Shown: positions 33,645-43,038 of the stretch, piece after piece
Layout of the letters: the number at the start of each line of letters is the position of its first letter
Position numbering within the stretch: position 1 is the stretch's first letter
DNA from: an uncultured Gammaproteobacteria bacterium
GTDB taxonomy: Bacteria > Pseudomonadota > Gammaproteobacteria > Arenicellales > Poriferihabitantaceae
Direction of reading: 5' to 3'
Assembly: GCA_947259885.1 (NCBI GenBank)
Contig: CAMYNW010000013.1
Coordinates: 21,917-85,916, forward strand
Length of the DNA stretch: 64,000 nucleotides
The notes under the pieces: generated by a model
Told to the model about the DNA's origin: nothing
Databases searched by the model: none
Seen by the model: only the letters and a program-made list of their open reading frames with translations
Translations under genes and position numbers: made by a program

Positions 33645-34847
33645 ATGAGAATGTCACTATGGTCGGGGCTGCCGATCATGTTCCTGCTGCTGTCAGGATA
33701 CCCTTTTCTCCTGTTCGGATTTGAAGATAGCTACATCCTGGAACTAGAAGCACGTGTATACCCAATCGACTCGGATGATCCGGCTAGATTTAACGATGAC
33801 GCAGCCGTAAGCTTCGAGCCCGAGTGGCGCCAGACCTTCAATCAAGGTAACACGATCGCCACCTTTACCCCGTTTGGGCGTTGGAGCAGTCGCGATTCGC
33901 AACGACGCCACACAGATGTGCGCGAACTTAACGTTTTGCATGTTTCTGATAGCTGGGAAACGCTTGCGGGTTTCAGTAAGGTGTTCTGGGGCGTCACGGA
34001 ATCCAATCATCTGGTAGATATCATCAACCAGACCGACCAGCTGGAAGGTTTTGACGGCGAAGACAAACTGGGACAACAGATGATCCGGATCAGTCGATCA
34101 TTTGATCAAAGCGCCTTGACCCTGTTTGTCCTGCCTGGCTTTCGAGAACGACAATTTCTGTCTCAGGATAATCCTCTTTCGTTGCCATTTCCGATCGACA
34201 ATGATTCGCCATTGTACGATTCACCCGACGAGCAGGATCATATCGATTTTGCGGCGCGCTTCAGCGGCTACCGCGGCATTATAGATTACGGATTTTCCTG
34301 GTTCAGCGGCACCTCACGTCAACCGGATTTTGTGCCAGGCGGGGATGGCCGCCTGATTCCATTCTATGCTCAGATTGATCAGCTGGGACTCGACTTGCAG
34401 ATCACCAGCGAAGCATGGCTGTGGAAGCTGGAAGCCATTCGTCGCGATTTTGAAAACGACGCGTCAGGGGAGGACTTCAGTGCTGCAGTGGGAGGATTCG
34501 AATACAGCATATATGGCTTAGCGGATGGAATGTTTGACCTCGGCCTGCTGGCGGAATATCACTACGATAGCCGCGACGATAGAGCTACGGTCGTGTTCCA
34601 GAATGACCTGTTCGCAGGGTTGCGTTTCGGTTTCACAGACGCCGAAAGTTCAGAAATACTGGCCGGGGTATTTGTAGACCAGGATGATCAAAGCACGAGC
34701 TTTAGAGTTGAAGCAAATCGTAGAATATTCACCGACGCCCGTATCAGTCTTGAAGCAAATCTGTTTTCGAACGTTGACCCGGGCAACGCAATATTTTATT
34801 TGCGCGATAGCGATTATTTGCTGCTGTCGCTGGAGTTCTACTTCTGA
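33645..34847 (+). CDS. Outer-membrane beta-barrel-type protein
   Basis: A 400-residue exported protein. After a signal (LPIMFLLLSGYPFLLFG), alternating polar and hydrophobic strands with many aromatic residues predominate, and the chain ends in YLLLSLEFYF, the C-terminal aromatic signature of outer-membrane barrels. I recognise no narrower family, but proteins of this size and character form the third member of many RND/LolA-like operons. It would be the outer-membrane component or a surface porin for the exported substance. Confidence 0.7.
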   Translation: MRMSLWSGLPIMFLLLSGYPFLLFGFEDSYILELEARVYPIDSDDPARFNDDAAVSFEPEWRQTFNQGNTIATFTPFGRWSSRDSQRRHTDVRELNVLHVSDSWETLAGFSKVFWGVTESNHLVDIINQTDQLEGFDGEDKLGQQMIRISRSFDQSALTLFVLPGFRERQFLSQDNPLSLPFPIDNDSPLYDSPDEQDHIDFAARFSGYRGIIDYGFSWFSGTSRQPDFVPGGDGRLIPFYAQIDQLGLDLQITSEAWLWKLEAIRRDFENDASGEDFSAAVGGFEYSIYGLADGMFDLGLLAEYHYDSRDDRATVVFQNDLFAGLRFGFTDAESSEILAGVFVDQDDQSTSFRVEANRRIFTDARISLEANLFSNVDPGNAIFYLRDSDYLLLSLEFYF

Positions 34848-34872
34848 CGATTACAGGTGCTTAGCCCAGACC

Positions 34873-37038
34873 TTAAGGCCTGAGCTGCTTTGCCTCACGC
34901 CGACGCGCGTGTAATACTGGTTCGGTATAGCCGTTAGCCACCTCACAGCCCTTGAAGACCAGATCAAGCGCAGCATGATAGGCGGGACCATCAAATCCTG
35001 GTGACATATTGATATAGGCTGGATCTCCTGAGTTCTGACGATCCACCACCGCTGCCATTTTTCGAAACACGGTTTCGACTTCCTCACGGTTGGTTAACCC
35101 ATGGTGCACCCAATTCGCGATATGCTGACTTGATATGCGTAAGGTTGCACGATCCTCCATAAGTTCAGTATCGGTGATATCCGGTACTTTAGAACAACCC
35201 ACGCCGTGGTCGATCCATCTCACTACATAGCCCAGAATTCCTTGCGCATTGTTTTCCAGCTCCTTGATCAATTCACCGTCCGACACTTTTCGATCGCCGA
35301 GCAGCGGAATTGTCAGTATCTCATCGATATCCGCTTCGAGACAGCTTCTAAGTTCTGACTGGCGCGCGGCAACGTTTACGTAATGATAGTGGATCGCATG
35401 CAAGGTAGCTGCTATGGGAGAGGGTACCCATGCAGTGTTGGCACCTGCCCGGGGATGACCGACCTTCTGTTCCATCATGGCCGCCATATTGTCCGGTGCC
35501 GCCCACATGCCTTTTCCTATCTGTGCGTGTCCCGCTAGTCCTGCTCTCAGTCCTACATCCACATTCCAGTCTTCGTACGCGAGCAGCCAGGGTGCGGTCT
35601 TCATATCGTTCTTCGGCAACACGGGTCCCGCTTCCATGCAAGTATGAATTTCATCTCCGGTGCGGTCGAGGAAGCCGGTATTGATAAAAATAACCCGCTC
35701 GCTCGCGACTCGAATACATTGCTTGAGGTTGACAGTGGTGCGCCGCTCCTCATCCATAATACCTATTTTCACGGTATTGCGATCGAGACCAAGGGCGTCT
35801 TCTACCCGCTCAAATAGCTCTACCGCCGCTGCTACTTCTTCAGGTCCGTGCATCTTTGGCTTGACGATATAAACGCTGCCGGATCGGCTGTTCCTGAATT
35901 CATTCTGACCTGACAAATCATGTTTCGCAGCAGCAACGGTAACCATGGCATCTAAAAATGTCTCTGGAATTTCCTCACCATTCAGAGTCACCGCGTCTGT
36001 ATACATATGTGTTCCCACATTACGCACAAACATGAGGCTTCGACCGTGTAATTTCATGGATGAACCGTCTGGCGCCGTATACTCACGATCCTGATCGAGT
36101 ACTCTTTCAACGGTCTTTTCACCCTTTTTAATTTGCGCCTTAAGCGTGCCTTGCATCAGGCCATTCCAGTTTCGATACACCCTAACCTTATCTTCCGCGT
36201 CAACTGCTGCCACAGAATCTTCGCAATCCATAATCGTGGTGATGGCAGCTTCTAGTTGCACATCATAAACATTCGCTAAGTCACCCTGACCGATATAAAA
36301 CCCCTCCCCGATCAAGATCTCAATGTGAAGGTTATTATGTTTGAGCAATATGGCGTCCGGGGAATCCCCTTCACCCTTGTATCCGGCAAAGCATTCACGT
36401 TGCCCAAGTCCTGTCTCTGTGCCATCTCCCATCACCACGATCAACTTACCGGACCTGACTTTATACTTGACCACATAGCTGTGACTGCCTGTCGCCAGGG
36501 GAACCGCTGCGTCAAGGAAGTTGCGTGCGTATTCGATGACTTTTGCACCACGTACAGGATTATATTTTGCTGTTTGTTTGCAGCCATCCACCTCGAGAAT
36601 GACATCTGTACCGTATAGCGCATCATACAAACTGTTCCAGCGCGCGTTCGCCGCATTAAGTGCGTAACGCGCATTGTCTACCGGCACTACCAGCTGAGGT
36701 CCGGCAATGGTTCTGACTTCCTCATCCACATTATCGGTGGTGACTTCAAATGGCTCACCTTCTGGCAACAGATAACCCGAGTCTTTGAGAAATTTTTTAT
36801 ATGCGGAAAAATCCTTATTGCCTTTGTGCTGCAGATGCCACTTATCTATAGCCGACTGATGCTCGTCCCGTTTATTGAGTAGTGCACGGTTGTTTGGCCC
36901 TAGATCGGCGACAATCTGCTGCAGCTGACTCCAGAAACGGTCGGCATCGATGCCGGTTCCAGGTAATATCTCGTCGACGACCAGGCTATGCAGGTCTTTA
37001 TCAACACTCAGTCCGTTTGCGGCAATGCGGTCGTTCAT
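34873..37038 (-). CDS. glcB: Malate synthase G
   Basis: A 721-residue enzyme that condenses glyoxylate and acetyl-CoA to malate in the cytoplasm. G-isoform hallmarks include [19 protein letters not shown] (catalytic region), [39 protein letters not shown] and [15 protein letters not shown]. Length matches the ~723-residue norm. No isocitrate lyase gene is in the window, so glyoxylate could also come from glycolate or purines. It is monocistronic, divergent from the dienelactone-hydrolase family gene and convergent with the barrel protein (25 bp apart). Confidence 0.97.
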   Translation of the reverse strand: MNDRIAANGLSVDKDLHSLVVDEILPGTGIDADRFWSQLQQIVADLGPNNRALLNKRDEHQSAIDKWHLQHKGNKDFSAYKKFLKDSGYLLPEGEPFEVTTDNVDEEVRTIAGPQLVVPVDNARYALNAANARWNSLYDALYGTDVILEVDGCKQTAKYNPVRGAKVIEYARNFLDAAVPLATGSHSYVVKYKVRSGKLIVVMGDGTETGLGQRECFAGYKGEGDSPDAILLKHNNLHIEILIGEGFYIGQGDLANVYDVQLEAAITTIMDCEDSVAAVDAEDKVRVYRNWNGLMQGTLKAQIKKGEKTVERVLDQDREYTAPDGSSMKLHGRSLMFVRNVGTHMYTDAVTLNGEEIPETFLDAMVTVAAAKHDLSGQNEFRNSRSGSVYIVKPKMHGPEEVAAAVELFERVEDALGLDRNTVKIGIMDEERRTTVNLKQCIRVASERVIFINTGFLDRTGDEIHTCMEAGPVLPKNDMKTAPWLLAYEDWNVDVGLRAGLAGHAQIGKGMWAAPDNMAAMMEQKVGHPRAGANTAWVPSPIAATLHAIHYHYVNVAARQSELRSCLEADIDEILTIPLLGDRKVSDGELIKELENNAQGILGYVVRWIDHGVGCSKVPDITDTELMEDRATLRISSQHIANWVHHGLTNREEVETVFRKMAAVVDRQNSGDPAYINMSPGFDGPAYHAALDLVFKGCEVANGYTEPVLHARRREAKQLRP

Positions 37039-37086
37039 AATGAAGGGATCTTGGAGTAAGGATTATTAAAGGAAACCTATAAATTT

Positions 37087-37109
37087 TGTAAATACTATTA
37101 TTATTTACA
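37087..37109. promoter_or_regulatory. AT-rich inverted repeat upstream of glcB
   Basis: TGTAAAT and ATTTACA flank nine bases, a perfect 7-bp inverted repeat about 50 bp upstream of the glcB start. It could be an operator in the divergent control region shared with the neighbour. The DNA-binding protein is unknown, and AT-rich chance symmetry is possible. Confidence 0.35.
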
Positions 37110-37265
37110 TAAATTATTGATATGTATTATAAAAAGCTTAGCGGGATCAGGCAACGCGTAATCAAGAAATATTGGTGCGACCTTGGTCTAGCCTTGACGA
37201 AAATTTGATCTTCAGCTTGATTAAATAGTGCCAATTTCGTCAACCTAACAGAGGACAGATAGCTA

Positions 37266-38090
37266 ATGTGTGAAATAACCGGATGCGGCAGCCAACAGGA
37301 CTTGCCTCCAATTGAAATCTCTTCAGATGACCGACGGTTGTTCCTTAAAGGGTTGGCAACATTACCGCTGGCCACTGTTCTGGCTATCCCAGAGCTTACG
37401 CAAGCGGCGGCAAACAGCACCGAGATGATTTCCATTACTACTGCCGGCGGAAAGGAAGTCTCCGCTGCTGTGGCCCTTCCCTCTGCGGACAACGCCCCAG
37501 CGATTTTGCTGATTCATGAATGGTGGGGGCTTAATGAACACATCAAGTCTGTCGCTGCCGAGTTTGCCAGTCAGGGCTATGTGGCCCTTGCAGTGGATCT
37601 GTATGACGGAAGTGTCGCGACCGAACCAGACGCTGCGCGCAGCCTGATGCAGGCGGTTGATGGCGCGGTTGCTAACGATATCCTAGTAAGCTGGATTGAC
37701 TACCTGCGCAAACATTCCGCAACCAATGGCAAAGTTGGAACCGTCGGCTGGTGCTTCGGAGGCGGTTGGTCGCTCAATAGTTCGCTCGCCACACCGGTCG
37801 ATGCCACAGTGATTTATTATGGCAACGTCAAGAAAGAGGCGAGCGAGCTGGGAGATTTAGCTAGTCCGGTGTTAGGGCACTTTGCGACAAAAGATGGTTG
37901 GATCAACCAGGAAATGGTCGGTGGGTTTGAACAGGCTATGAAGTCAGCGGGCAAGGGCGATGCGATGACGGTCCACTGGTATGAAGCCGACCATGCGTTC
38001 GCTAATCCCACCAGCGCCCGATACGATGCTGAGGATGCAGCGCTGTCCTGGGAGAGAACTTCCGCCTTCTTCAAACAGCACTTGAGTTAA
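37266..38090 (+). CDS. Exported dienelactone hydrolase family protein
   Basis: A 274-residue alpha/beta hydrolase. A twin-arginine-like leader is present (DDRRLFLKGLATLPLATVLA), so it is probably periplasmic. The nucleophile Cys lies in VGWCFGGGWS (about residue 163). The acid Asp is expected near ATKDGW and the His in WYEADHAFANP. The Glu in HEWWGLNEH is typical of dienelactone hydrolases. The family hydrolyses lactones and other carboxylic esters. It stands alone, divergent from glcB. Confidence 0.85.
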   Translation: MCEITGCGSQQDLPPIEISSDDRRLFLKGLATLPLATVLAIPELTQAAANSTEMISITTAGGKEVSAAVALPSADNAPAILLIHEWWGLNEHIKSVAAEFASQGYVALAVDLYDGSVATEPDAARSLMQAVDGAVANDILVSWIDYLRKHSATNGKVGTVGWCFGGGWSLNSSLATPVDATVIYYGNVKKEASELGDLASPVLGHFATKDGWINQEMVGGFEQAMKSAGKGDAMTVHWYEADHAFANPTSARYDAEDAALSWERTSAFFKQHLS

Positions 38091-38260
38091 CCGGTGAGGC
38101 ATCGCCATGGATGGCAGTGCTGGATTGAAGGCAGTTTTTACTGACTCACTGCGGGGTATAAGCTCTGACCTGAATAAAGGACACATACTTACCGCTTCCA
38201 TATACCGATATGCCCGCGAGGCCTGGAGTCTTTCTGGATTTGGCACTGGCCGACATTTAT

Positions 38261-39436
38261 TCACCTTGAGAGAAATGCCATCGACTGTTCGAGTCCTCTA
38301 ACGGTAAGTGGATACATGTGCCCGGCCACGAGACCTCGCACCAATTCTATTGACTGGGTGTAATCCCATTGCTCCTTGGGAACCGGATTAATCCACGCGA
38401 CTTTGTCATAGACTTCAAGAATTCTCTCCATCCACACCTGTCCTGGTTCAGGATTACTATGTTCCACGCTGCCGCCAGGGTAGACGATCTCCCACGGTGA
38501 CATCGATGCATCGCCGATAAATATCACCTTGTAGTCGCGGCCATATCGATTCAGCACATCGAGGGTCGACACGCCTTCATTATAGCGCCGGCGATTATCC
38601 CTCCATACTGATTCATAAACGAAGTTATGAAAATAATAATATTCGAGGTGTTTGAACTCTGAGCGGGCCGCTGAAAAAAGCTCTTCACACGTTTGCACAT
38701 GGCGATTCATTGATCCCCCCACATCAAAAAAGATCAATACTTTGACCGCGTTGTGCCGCTCGGGCACCATCTTGATATCAAGCAGGCCAGCATTTCTCGC
38801 GGTAGACTGGATGGTATCCTCAAGATCCAGCTGGTCCTCGGCGCCCTCTCGAGCAAAACGGCGCAAACGACGCATCGCAATTTTCAGATTTCGCGTACCC
38901 AGTTCCACCGAGTCATCAAGGTTCTTATATTCACGCTTTTCCCAAACTTTGACTGCTCGCCCGTGCTCCCCTGGTCCACCTATACGTATTCCGGTTGGAT
39001 GATATCCACTGTGCCCGAATGGCGAGGTACCACCGGTTCCGATCCATTTGTTGCCGCCCGCGTGTCGCCCCTGCTGTTCTTCGAGACGTTGCTTGAATTT
39101 TTCGATCAGTTTGTCAAGTCCACCAAACCCCTCGATTTTCGCCCTGTCTTCTTCACTCAATTGTTTTAAAAACTCACTTCTCAACCAGTCATCTGGAATC
39201 AATGCCTCAACCAGCCCTTCGATGGAATCGAGGCCTGACCAGAATGCGAACATCGCGCGATCGAATTTATCGAAGTGCTTTTCATCCTTGACCAGCGAGA
39301 CACGGGCAAGGAAATAAAACTGCTCCTGGTCGGCAAACGCGAGATCCGCGTCCAGAGCCGCTATAAGATCCAGATGCTCCCGGATTGAAACCGGTACGCC
39401 AAATTTCTTGAGGCAGTAGAAAAGATTGACCAGCAT
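38261..39436 (-). CDS. VWA-domain (CoxE-like) protein paired with a MoxR ATPase
   Basis: A 391-residue cytoplasmic protein. The C-terminal half holds a von Willebrand A-type domain with a metal-site-like segment (VLIFFDVGGSMNRHVQTCEE, about residues 231-250). The first motif reads DVGGSMN instead of DxSGSM, with Gly at the first Ser position. The N-terminal half is helical and charged. Genes of this kind (CoxE-like) sit next to MoxR AAA+ ATPases and act as chaperone-adaptor pairs in enzyme or metal-centre assembly. It begins 27 bp after the MoxR gene. Confidence 0.8.
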   Translation of the reverse strand: MLVNLFYCLKKFGVPVSIREHLDLIAALDADLAFADQEQFYFLARVSLVKDEKHFDKFDRAMFAFWSGLDSIEGLVEALIPDDWLRSEFLKQLSEEDRAKIEGFGGLDKLIEKFKQRLEEQQGRHAGGNKWIGTGGTSPFGHSGYHPTGIRIGGPGEHGRAVKVWEKREYKNLDDSVELGTRNLKIAMRRLRRFAREGAEDQLDLEDTIQSTARNAGLLDIKMVPERHNAVKVLIFFDVGGSMNRHVQTCEELFSAARSEFKHLEYYYFHNFVYESVWRDNRRRYNEGVSTLDVLNRYGRDYKVIFIGDASMSPWEIVYPGGSVEHSNPEPGQVWMERILEVYDKVAWINPVPKEQWDYTQSIELVRGLVAGHMYPLTVRGLEQSMAFLSR

Positions 39437-39463
39437 TCGCTCTTGCTTGATTCCAGGGTCAGC

Positions 39464-40303
39464 TTAACCCTGGCTCCGGTGCATAAAGGCCAGCCGTTCA
39501 AGCAGGTGCACGTCCTGTTCGTTCTTGAGCAGAGCACCGTATAACGGCGGAATTGCTTTGCGCTGATCGCGCTGCTTCAGCACCTCATCGGGAATATCAT
39601 CAGACATCAACAGCTTGAGCCAGTCGATAAGTTCACTGGTAGAAGGCCTTTTTTTCAATCCAGGAATTTCACGTACTTCAAAAAACACTTCAAGCGCATC
39701 TTGCACAAGAGAGGATTTAATATCCGGATAATGCACTTTAACGATTCGCTTCATGGTTTCAGTATCCGGAAATTTTATGAAATGAAAAAAACAGCGTCGG
39801 AGGAATGCATCCGGTAATTCCTTTTCGTTGTTACTGGTAATAATAATCACTGGACGATACCTGGCCGTGACGGTTTCGCCGGTTTCATACACATGAAACT
39901 CCATACGATCCAATTCAAGCAGCAAGTCGTTGGGGAATTCAATGTCGGCTTTGTCGATTTCATCGATCAGTAATACAACCTGCTGCTCGGACTCAAACGC
40001 CTGCCATAACTTTCCGCGGGCAATATAACGAGCTATGTCGTCCACATTATTTCCAAGCTGCGAATCACGCAGACGTGATACCGCATCATACTCGTACAAT
40101 CCTTGTTGGGCCTTTGTAGTCGACTTGATATGCCACTGTATCAGCGGCTTTCCCAGTGCGGTTGCGACTTGCTCCGCAAGCATGGTTTTTCCAGTGCCCG
40201 GCTCGCCCTTGATAAGCAGCGGGCGCTGTAAGATTACCGCTGCGTTGACTGCCATCTGCAGGTCTTCCGTGGCTACGTATTGTTGGGTGCCCTCAAATCT
40301 CAT
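39464..40303 (-). CDS. MoxR-family AAA+ ATPase
   Basis: A 279-residue ATPase of the MoxR clade. Walker A is GEPGTGKTMLAEQVA (residues about 36-50), Walker B is VVLLIDEIDKAD, sensor 1 is PVIIITSNNEKELPDAFLRR. It is slightly shorter than most MoxR proteins. With the adjacent VWA protein it would form a chaperone-type complex. It lies in a likely four-gene minus operon after rdgC and the ArgO-like exporter (spacers 13, 37, 27 bp). Confidence 0.9.
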   Translation of the reverse strand: MRFEGTQQYVATEDLQMAVNAAVILQRPLLIKGEPGTGKTMLAEQVATALGKPLIQWHIKSTTKAQQGLYEYDAVSRLRDSQLGNNVDDIARYIARGKLWQAFESEQQVVLLIDEIDKADIEFPNDLLLELDRMEFHVYETGETVTARYRPVIIITSNNEKELPDAFLRRCFFHFIKFPDTETMKRIVKVHYPDIKSSLVQDALEVFFEVREIPGLKKRPSTSELIDWLKLLMSDDIPDEVLKQRDQRKAIPPLYGALLKNEQDVHLLERLAFMHRSQG

Positions 40304-40340
40304 ATTTTTTCTCTACGGTTCAATATTATTTTAAAAACAT

Positions 40341-40949
40341 TCATAACAGCTCTTGCACCAAGGAAACTGCCAGCGCCCACATCACGATACCAACAATTGC
40401 ATCCAGTACTCGCCACGCGGCAGGAGTCTGAAACCATCGTTGCAGCCACTGCCCGCCCAATGCCAAACAAAAAAACCAGACAAACGACGCAAGCGCCGCT
40501 CCCATACCGAAAGTCATTCTGTTCGAAGGCAGCTCCCGTACGCTGATACTACCAATCAAAATTACCGTGTCCAGGTATACGTGGGGATTTAACAAGCTCA
40601 AAGCCAATACCGTGGTCACCGCGGCTAGCCTCGATACTCGTTTGGACTCCGCACCAAGCACCTCGGATCGAAACATCCGTCGAAATGCGAACAGGCCGTA
40701 AGCAAACAGAAACAAAGCGCCAAATGCGGTGAGAGCGGATACAAGGCCTGGATATATCCGGATCAAACTACCCATTCCAAGGATACCCGCGGAGATCAGC
40801 AACGCATCCAAAATACTGCACACCAGAGCGACCGTCCAATGGTGATTGTGCAGAATTCCCCTGGTCAAGACATAAGCATTCTGCGCCCCAATCGCGGCGA
40901 TCAGGCTGAATCCAAGCCCAAATCCACGAACCGAGGCCGCCAACTCCAT
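40341..40949 (-). CDS. LysE/ArgO-type amino-acid exporter
   Basis: A 202-residue protein with six hydrophobic helices. The start GFGLGFSLIAAIGAQNAYVLTRG is the LysE/ArgO signature. LLNPHVYLDTVILIG is the second conserved segment. ArgO exports arginine and related amino acids. It is 13 bp downstream of rdgC and belongs to the rdgC-moxR run. Confidence 0.9.
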   Translation of the reverse strand: MELAASVRGFGLGFSLIAAIGAQNAYVLTRGILHNHHWTVALVCSILDALLISAGILGMGSLIRIYPGLVSALTAFGALFLFAYGLFAFRRMFRSEVLGAESKRVSRLAAVTTVLALSLLNPHVYLDTVILIGSISVRELPSNRMTFGMGAALASFVWFFCLALGGQWLQRWFQTPAAWRVLDAIVGIVMWALAVSLVQELL

Positions 40950-40962
40950 GAGCTATGCGGAA

Positions 40963-41874
40963 TCAGTCTGACGCTAAACCGCCAAGCGCATCCCAAAGCC
41001 CTGGCAAAAATCTCGATAGTTCGAGCCCCATCAAGGCAAAACGGGCATCAAATTCGGCTGCCGCATCCTCGACGCCATCTGCTTCCGCCTGCTCAACTAA
41101 AGTATCGCTAAAGCGCAGTTTCTTAATATCAGCGTCTTCGTTTACTACAAACGAGAAAGACTGTTTCCACTCTACAGCCAATTGCGTGACAACCTTTCCG
41201 GCTTTCAGGTGTTCACGTATTTCGGATCCAGACAGATCCTGTCGACGACAGCGAATAACGGCTCCCTGGTCATCAGGAGACTGCAGCACGCATTCGTCAC
41301 CTAACTCGACTGAAGCCGGAACTTTGGCATTGTTGCTGAGCCAAGCGGTAAATTGGCTGGTCGGAGAACGGCGCAGCGATAACGGCCTGATCGGCAGACT
41401 ACCCAGTGCTTGACGTAGCAGGCTCGTCCACTGTTCTGCTCTGTTGCGACTAGCGCTGTCCACAACTAGAAGTCTTTGCGCTGGCATGATTAATCCCTGG
41501 ATCAAGATCCCGCGGGTAAACGCCCGGGGCATCATCTCAAAAGTGAACTGATCGCGGATATCAAGCTTTTGTTTACGCCCTACTTTTCGATCTTCTTTGA
41601 CCTCTATCTCCCGGACTTTTTGATTGACTGCTTCTCGTACCACTGAGGCCGGCAATATTCTCTCCTCACGCTTTGCGGTCAGCAGAGTCATCCCGGCGCC
41701 AGCGTGAGAAAGCTGTGATGACAGATCGCCCATAGGGGAAGTCCAGCCAATGGTCTCTGACTCCTGGGGACCGCATGACTTGAAGCGATGCTGTTCCAGC
41801 CCTCGATCAAGAGAAGCTTGATCAATATCGGCGTCTTCTTCAAACTGGAAAACAACCAGATTCTTAAACCACAT
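40963..41874 (-). CDS. rdgC: Recombination-associated protein RdgC
   Basis: A 303-residue nucleoid-associated ring protein that binds DNA non-specifically and limits RecA activity. It begins MWFKNLVVFQFEED, shows the family segment GWTSPMGDLSSQLSHAG, and carries GILIQGLIMPAQRLLVVDSAS. Length matches the ~303 norm. The protein is confined to beta- and gammaproteobacteria, supporting the taxonomic reading of the window. Confidence 0.95.
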   Translation of the reverse strand: MWFKNLVVFQFEEDADIDQASLDRGLEQHRFKSCGPQESETIGWTSPMGDLSSQLSHAGAGMTLLTAKREERILPASVVREAVNQKVREIEVKEDRKVGRKQKLDIRDQFTFEMMPRAFTRGILIQGLIMPAQRLLVVDSASRNRAEQWTSLLRQALGSLPIRPLSLRRSPTSQFTAWLSNNAKVPASVELGDECVLQSPDDQGAVIRCRRQDLSGSEIREHLKAGKVVTQLAVEWKQSFSFVVNEDADIKKLRFSDTLVEQAEADGVEDAAAEFDARFALMGLELSRFLPGLWDALGGLASD

Positions 41875-42005
41875 AGATATTTATAAACCGGCAAAAAACA
41901 GGGCGGCGCAGTATACCTTAGATTCCCGAACCCGAATATTGATCAGCGCATAGGTCGCAGTCGTTGTATATTTCGTCTGAGTATTTTTAATCTGTTGTTA
42001 TCGCC

Positions 42006-42632
42006 ATGATAGATCTTGCAACGTATCTCTTATTCGTCGCTGCGTCAGTGGCAGTTGTGATCGTACCCGGTCCAACGGTTACCGTCATCATTGCCAACAG
42101 CCTCCGCGACGGCACCATGGCGGGAATAATGAATGTTGCGGGGACCCAGGTGGGTCTCGGATTAATGCTGCTGGTGCTGGCATTTGGTTTCGCTTCCATT
42201 GTGGAACAAATGGCAGCCGTGTTTGACATTATCCGTCTGATTGGCGCTGCTTATCTGATCTGGCTCGGGATCAAACTATGGCGCGCCAACGGCGCACTGG
42301 CGGACATCGCCATGACTCCTGGCAGCGGTATGCAAAAGACTGGATTCTTCTGGCAGGGATTTCTGGTGATATGGTCCAATCCCAAGGCATTGTTCTTTTT
42401 TGGCGCGTTTATCCCCCAGTTCGTCAATCCGACATTGGATCCTGTGCCACAAATACTAATTCTGGGTGCGACCTTTATGGCTGTTGCTTCGGCTCTGGAC
42501 GGTGCTTACGCGATCGCCGCAGGCAAAGCGGGGCAATTGCTTACTCGCGGAAAGATCAGTGTTCTTGAGAAAATCTCGGGAACCTGCCTGATCGGTGGCG
42601 GCCTGTGGCTGGCTCTGCAACGACGCCAATGA
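42006..42632 (+). CDS. LysE/RhtB-family translocator
   Basis: A 208-residue membrane protein with six helices. VAASVAVVIVPGPTVTVIIAN at the start (with the PGP motif) and LVIWSNPKALFFFGAFIPQFV in the centre are RhtB/LysE signatures. Members export homoserine, threonine, lysine or leucine. Divergent from rdgC, it has no operon partner. Confidence 0.9.
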   Translation: MIDLATYLLFVAASVAVVIVPGPTVTVIIANSLRDGTMAGIMNVAGTQVGLGLMLLVLAFGFASIVEQMAAVFDIIRLIGAAYLIWLGIKLWRANGALADIAMTPGSGMQKTGFFWQGFLVIWSNPKALFFFGAFIPQFVNPTLDPVPQILILGATFMAVASALDGAYAIAAGKAGQLLTRGKISVLEKISGTCLIGGGLWLALQRRQ

Positions 42633-43038
42633 AGCCTTGATAACGCCCAGTGTTTTGAACCAAAACTATACCGAATTAGGTAAATCAGTGTTTGTTATTG
42701 CCCTATTTGCAAGTAGAATTAGTTTCGTTGCGAACAGCGCTGGTTAATATATCGTAAATTAATTGCCGCTACGTAATTCTAATTTTCACCATTAGCCGGT
42801 CCTTTTATTTGCCCGAAAAAGATGAATAAACAGACCATTCACAGAAAGAGCCAGTCAGACCTGGCGTTCTATTTATAGAGCACTCAAATTCGGCTGCTAT
42901 TTCCAAACTCTTAAATACACTAACAAGCGAGTAAACAATCAACAGAGATATATCCCGGCATTTCGCCTGTTTAAATCGATGAAAACTCGAGATTTCAACA
43001 AAACATTAATACTTTCACCGCAATGAGGAATTAGAACC
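42633..43038 (+). other. Upstream region of the ammonium transporter gene, no gene seen
   Basis: About 400 bp of AT-rich DNA. I looked for a sigma-54 promoter (TGGCAC, N5, TTGCA), expected for nitrogen-controlled amt genes, and saw none. AGGAA lies 10 bases before the transporter ATG. No small gene or RNA is recognisable. Confidence 0.5.

Noticed and set aside
37087..37109. Strong operator for a named regulator of glcB
   Set aside because: The inverted repeat is real but AT-rich and short; no regulator can be named.
42633..43038. Sigma-54/NtrC promoter before the Amt gene
   Set aside because: No TGGCAC-N5-TTGCA element was seen in the region.
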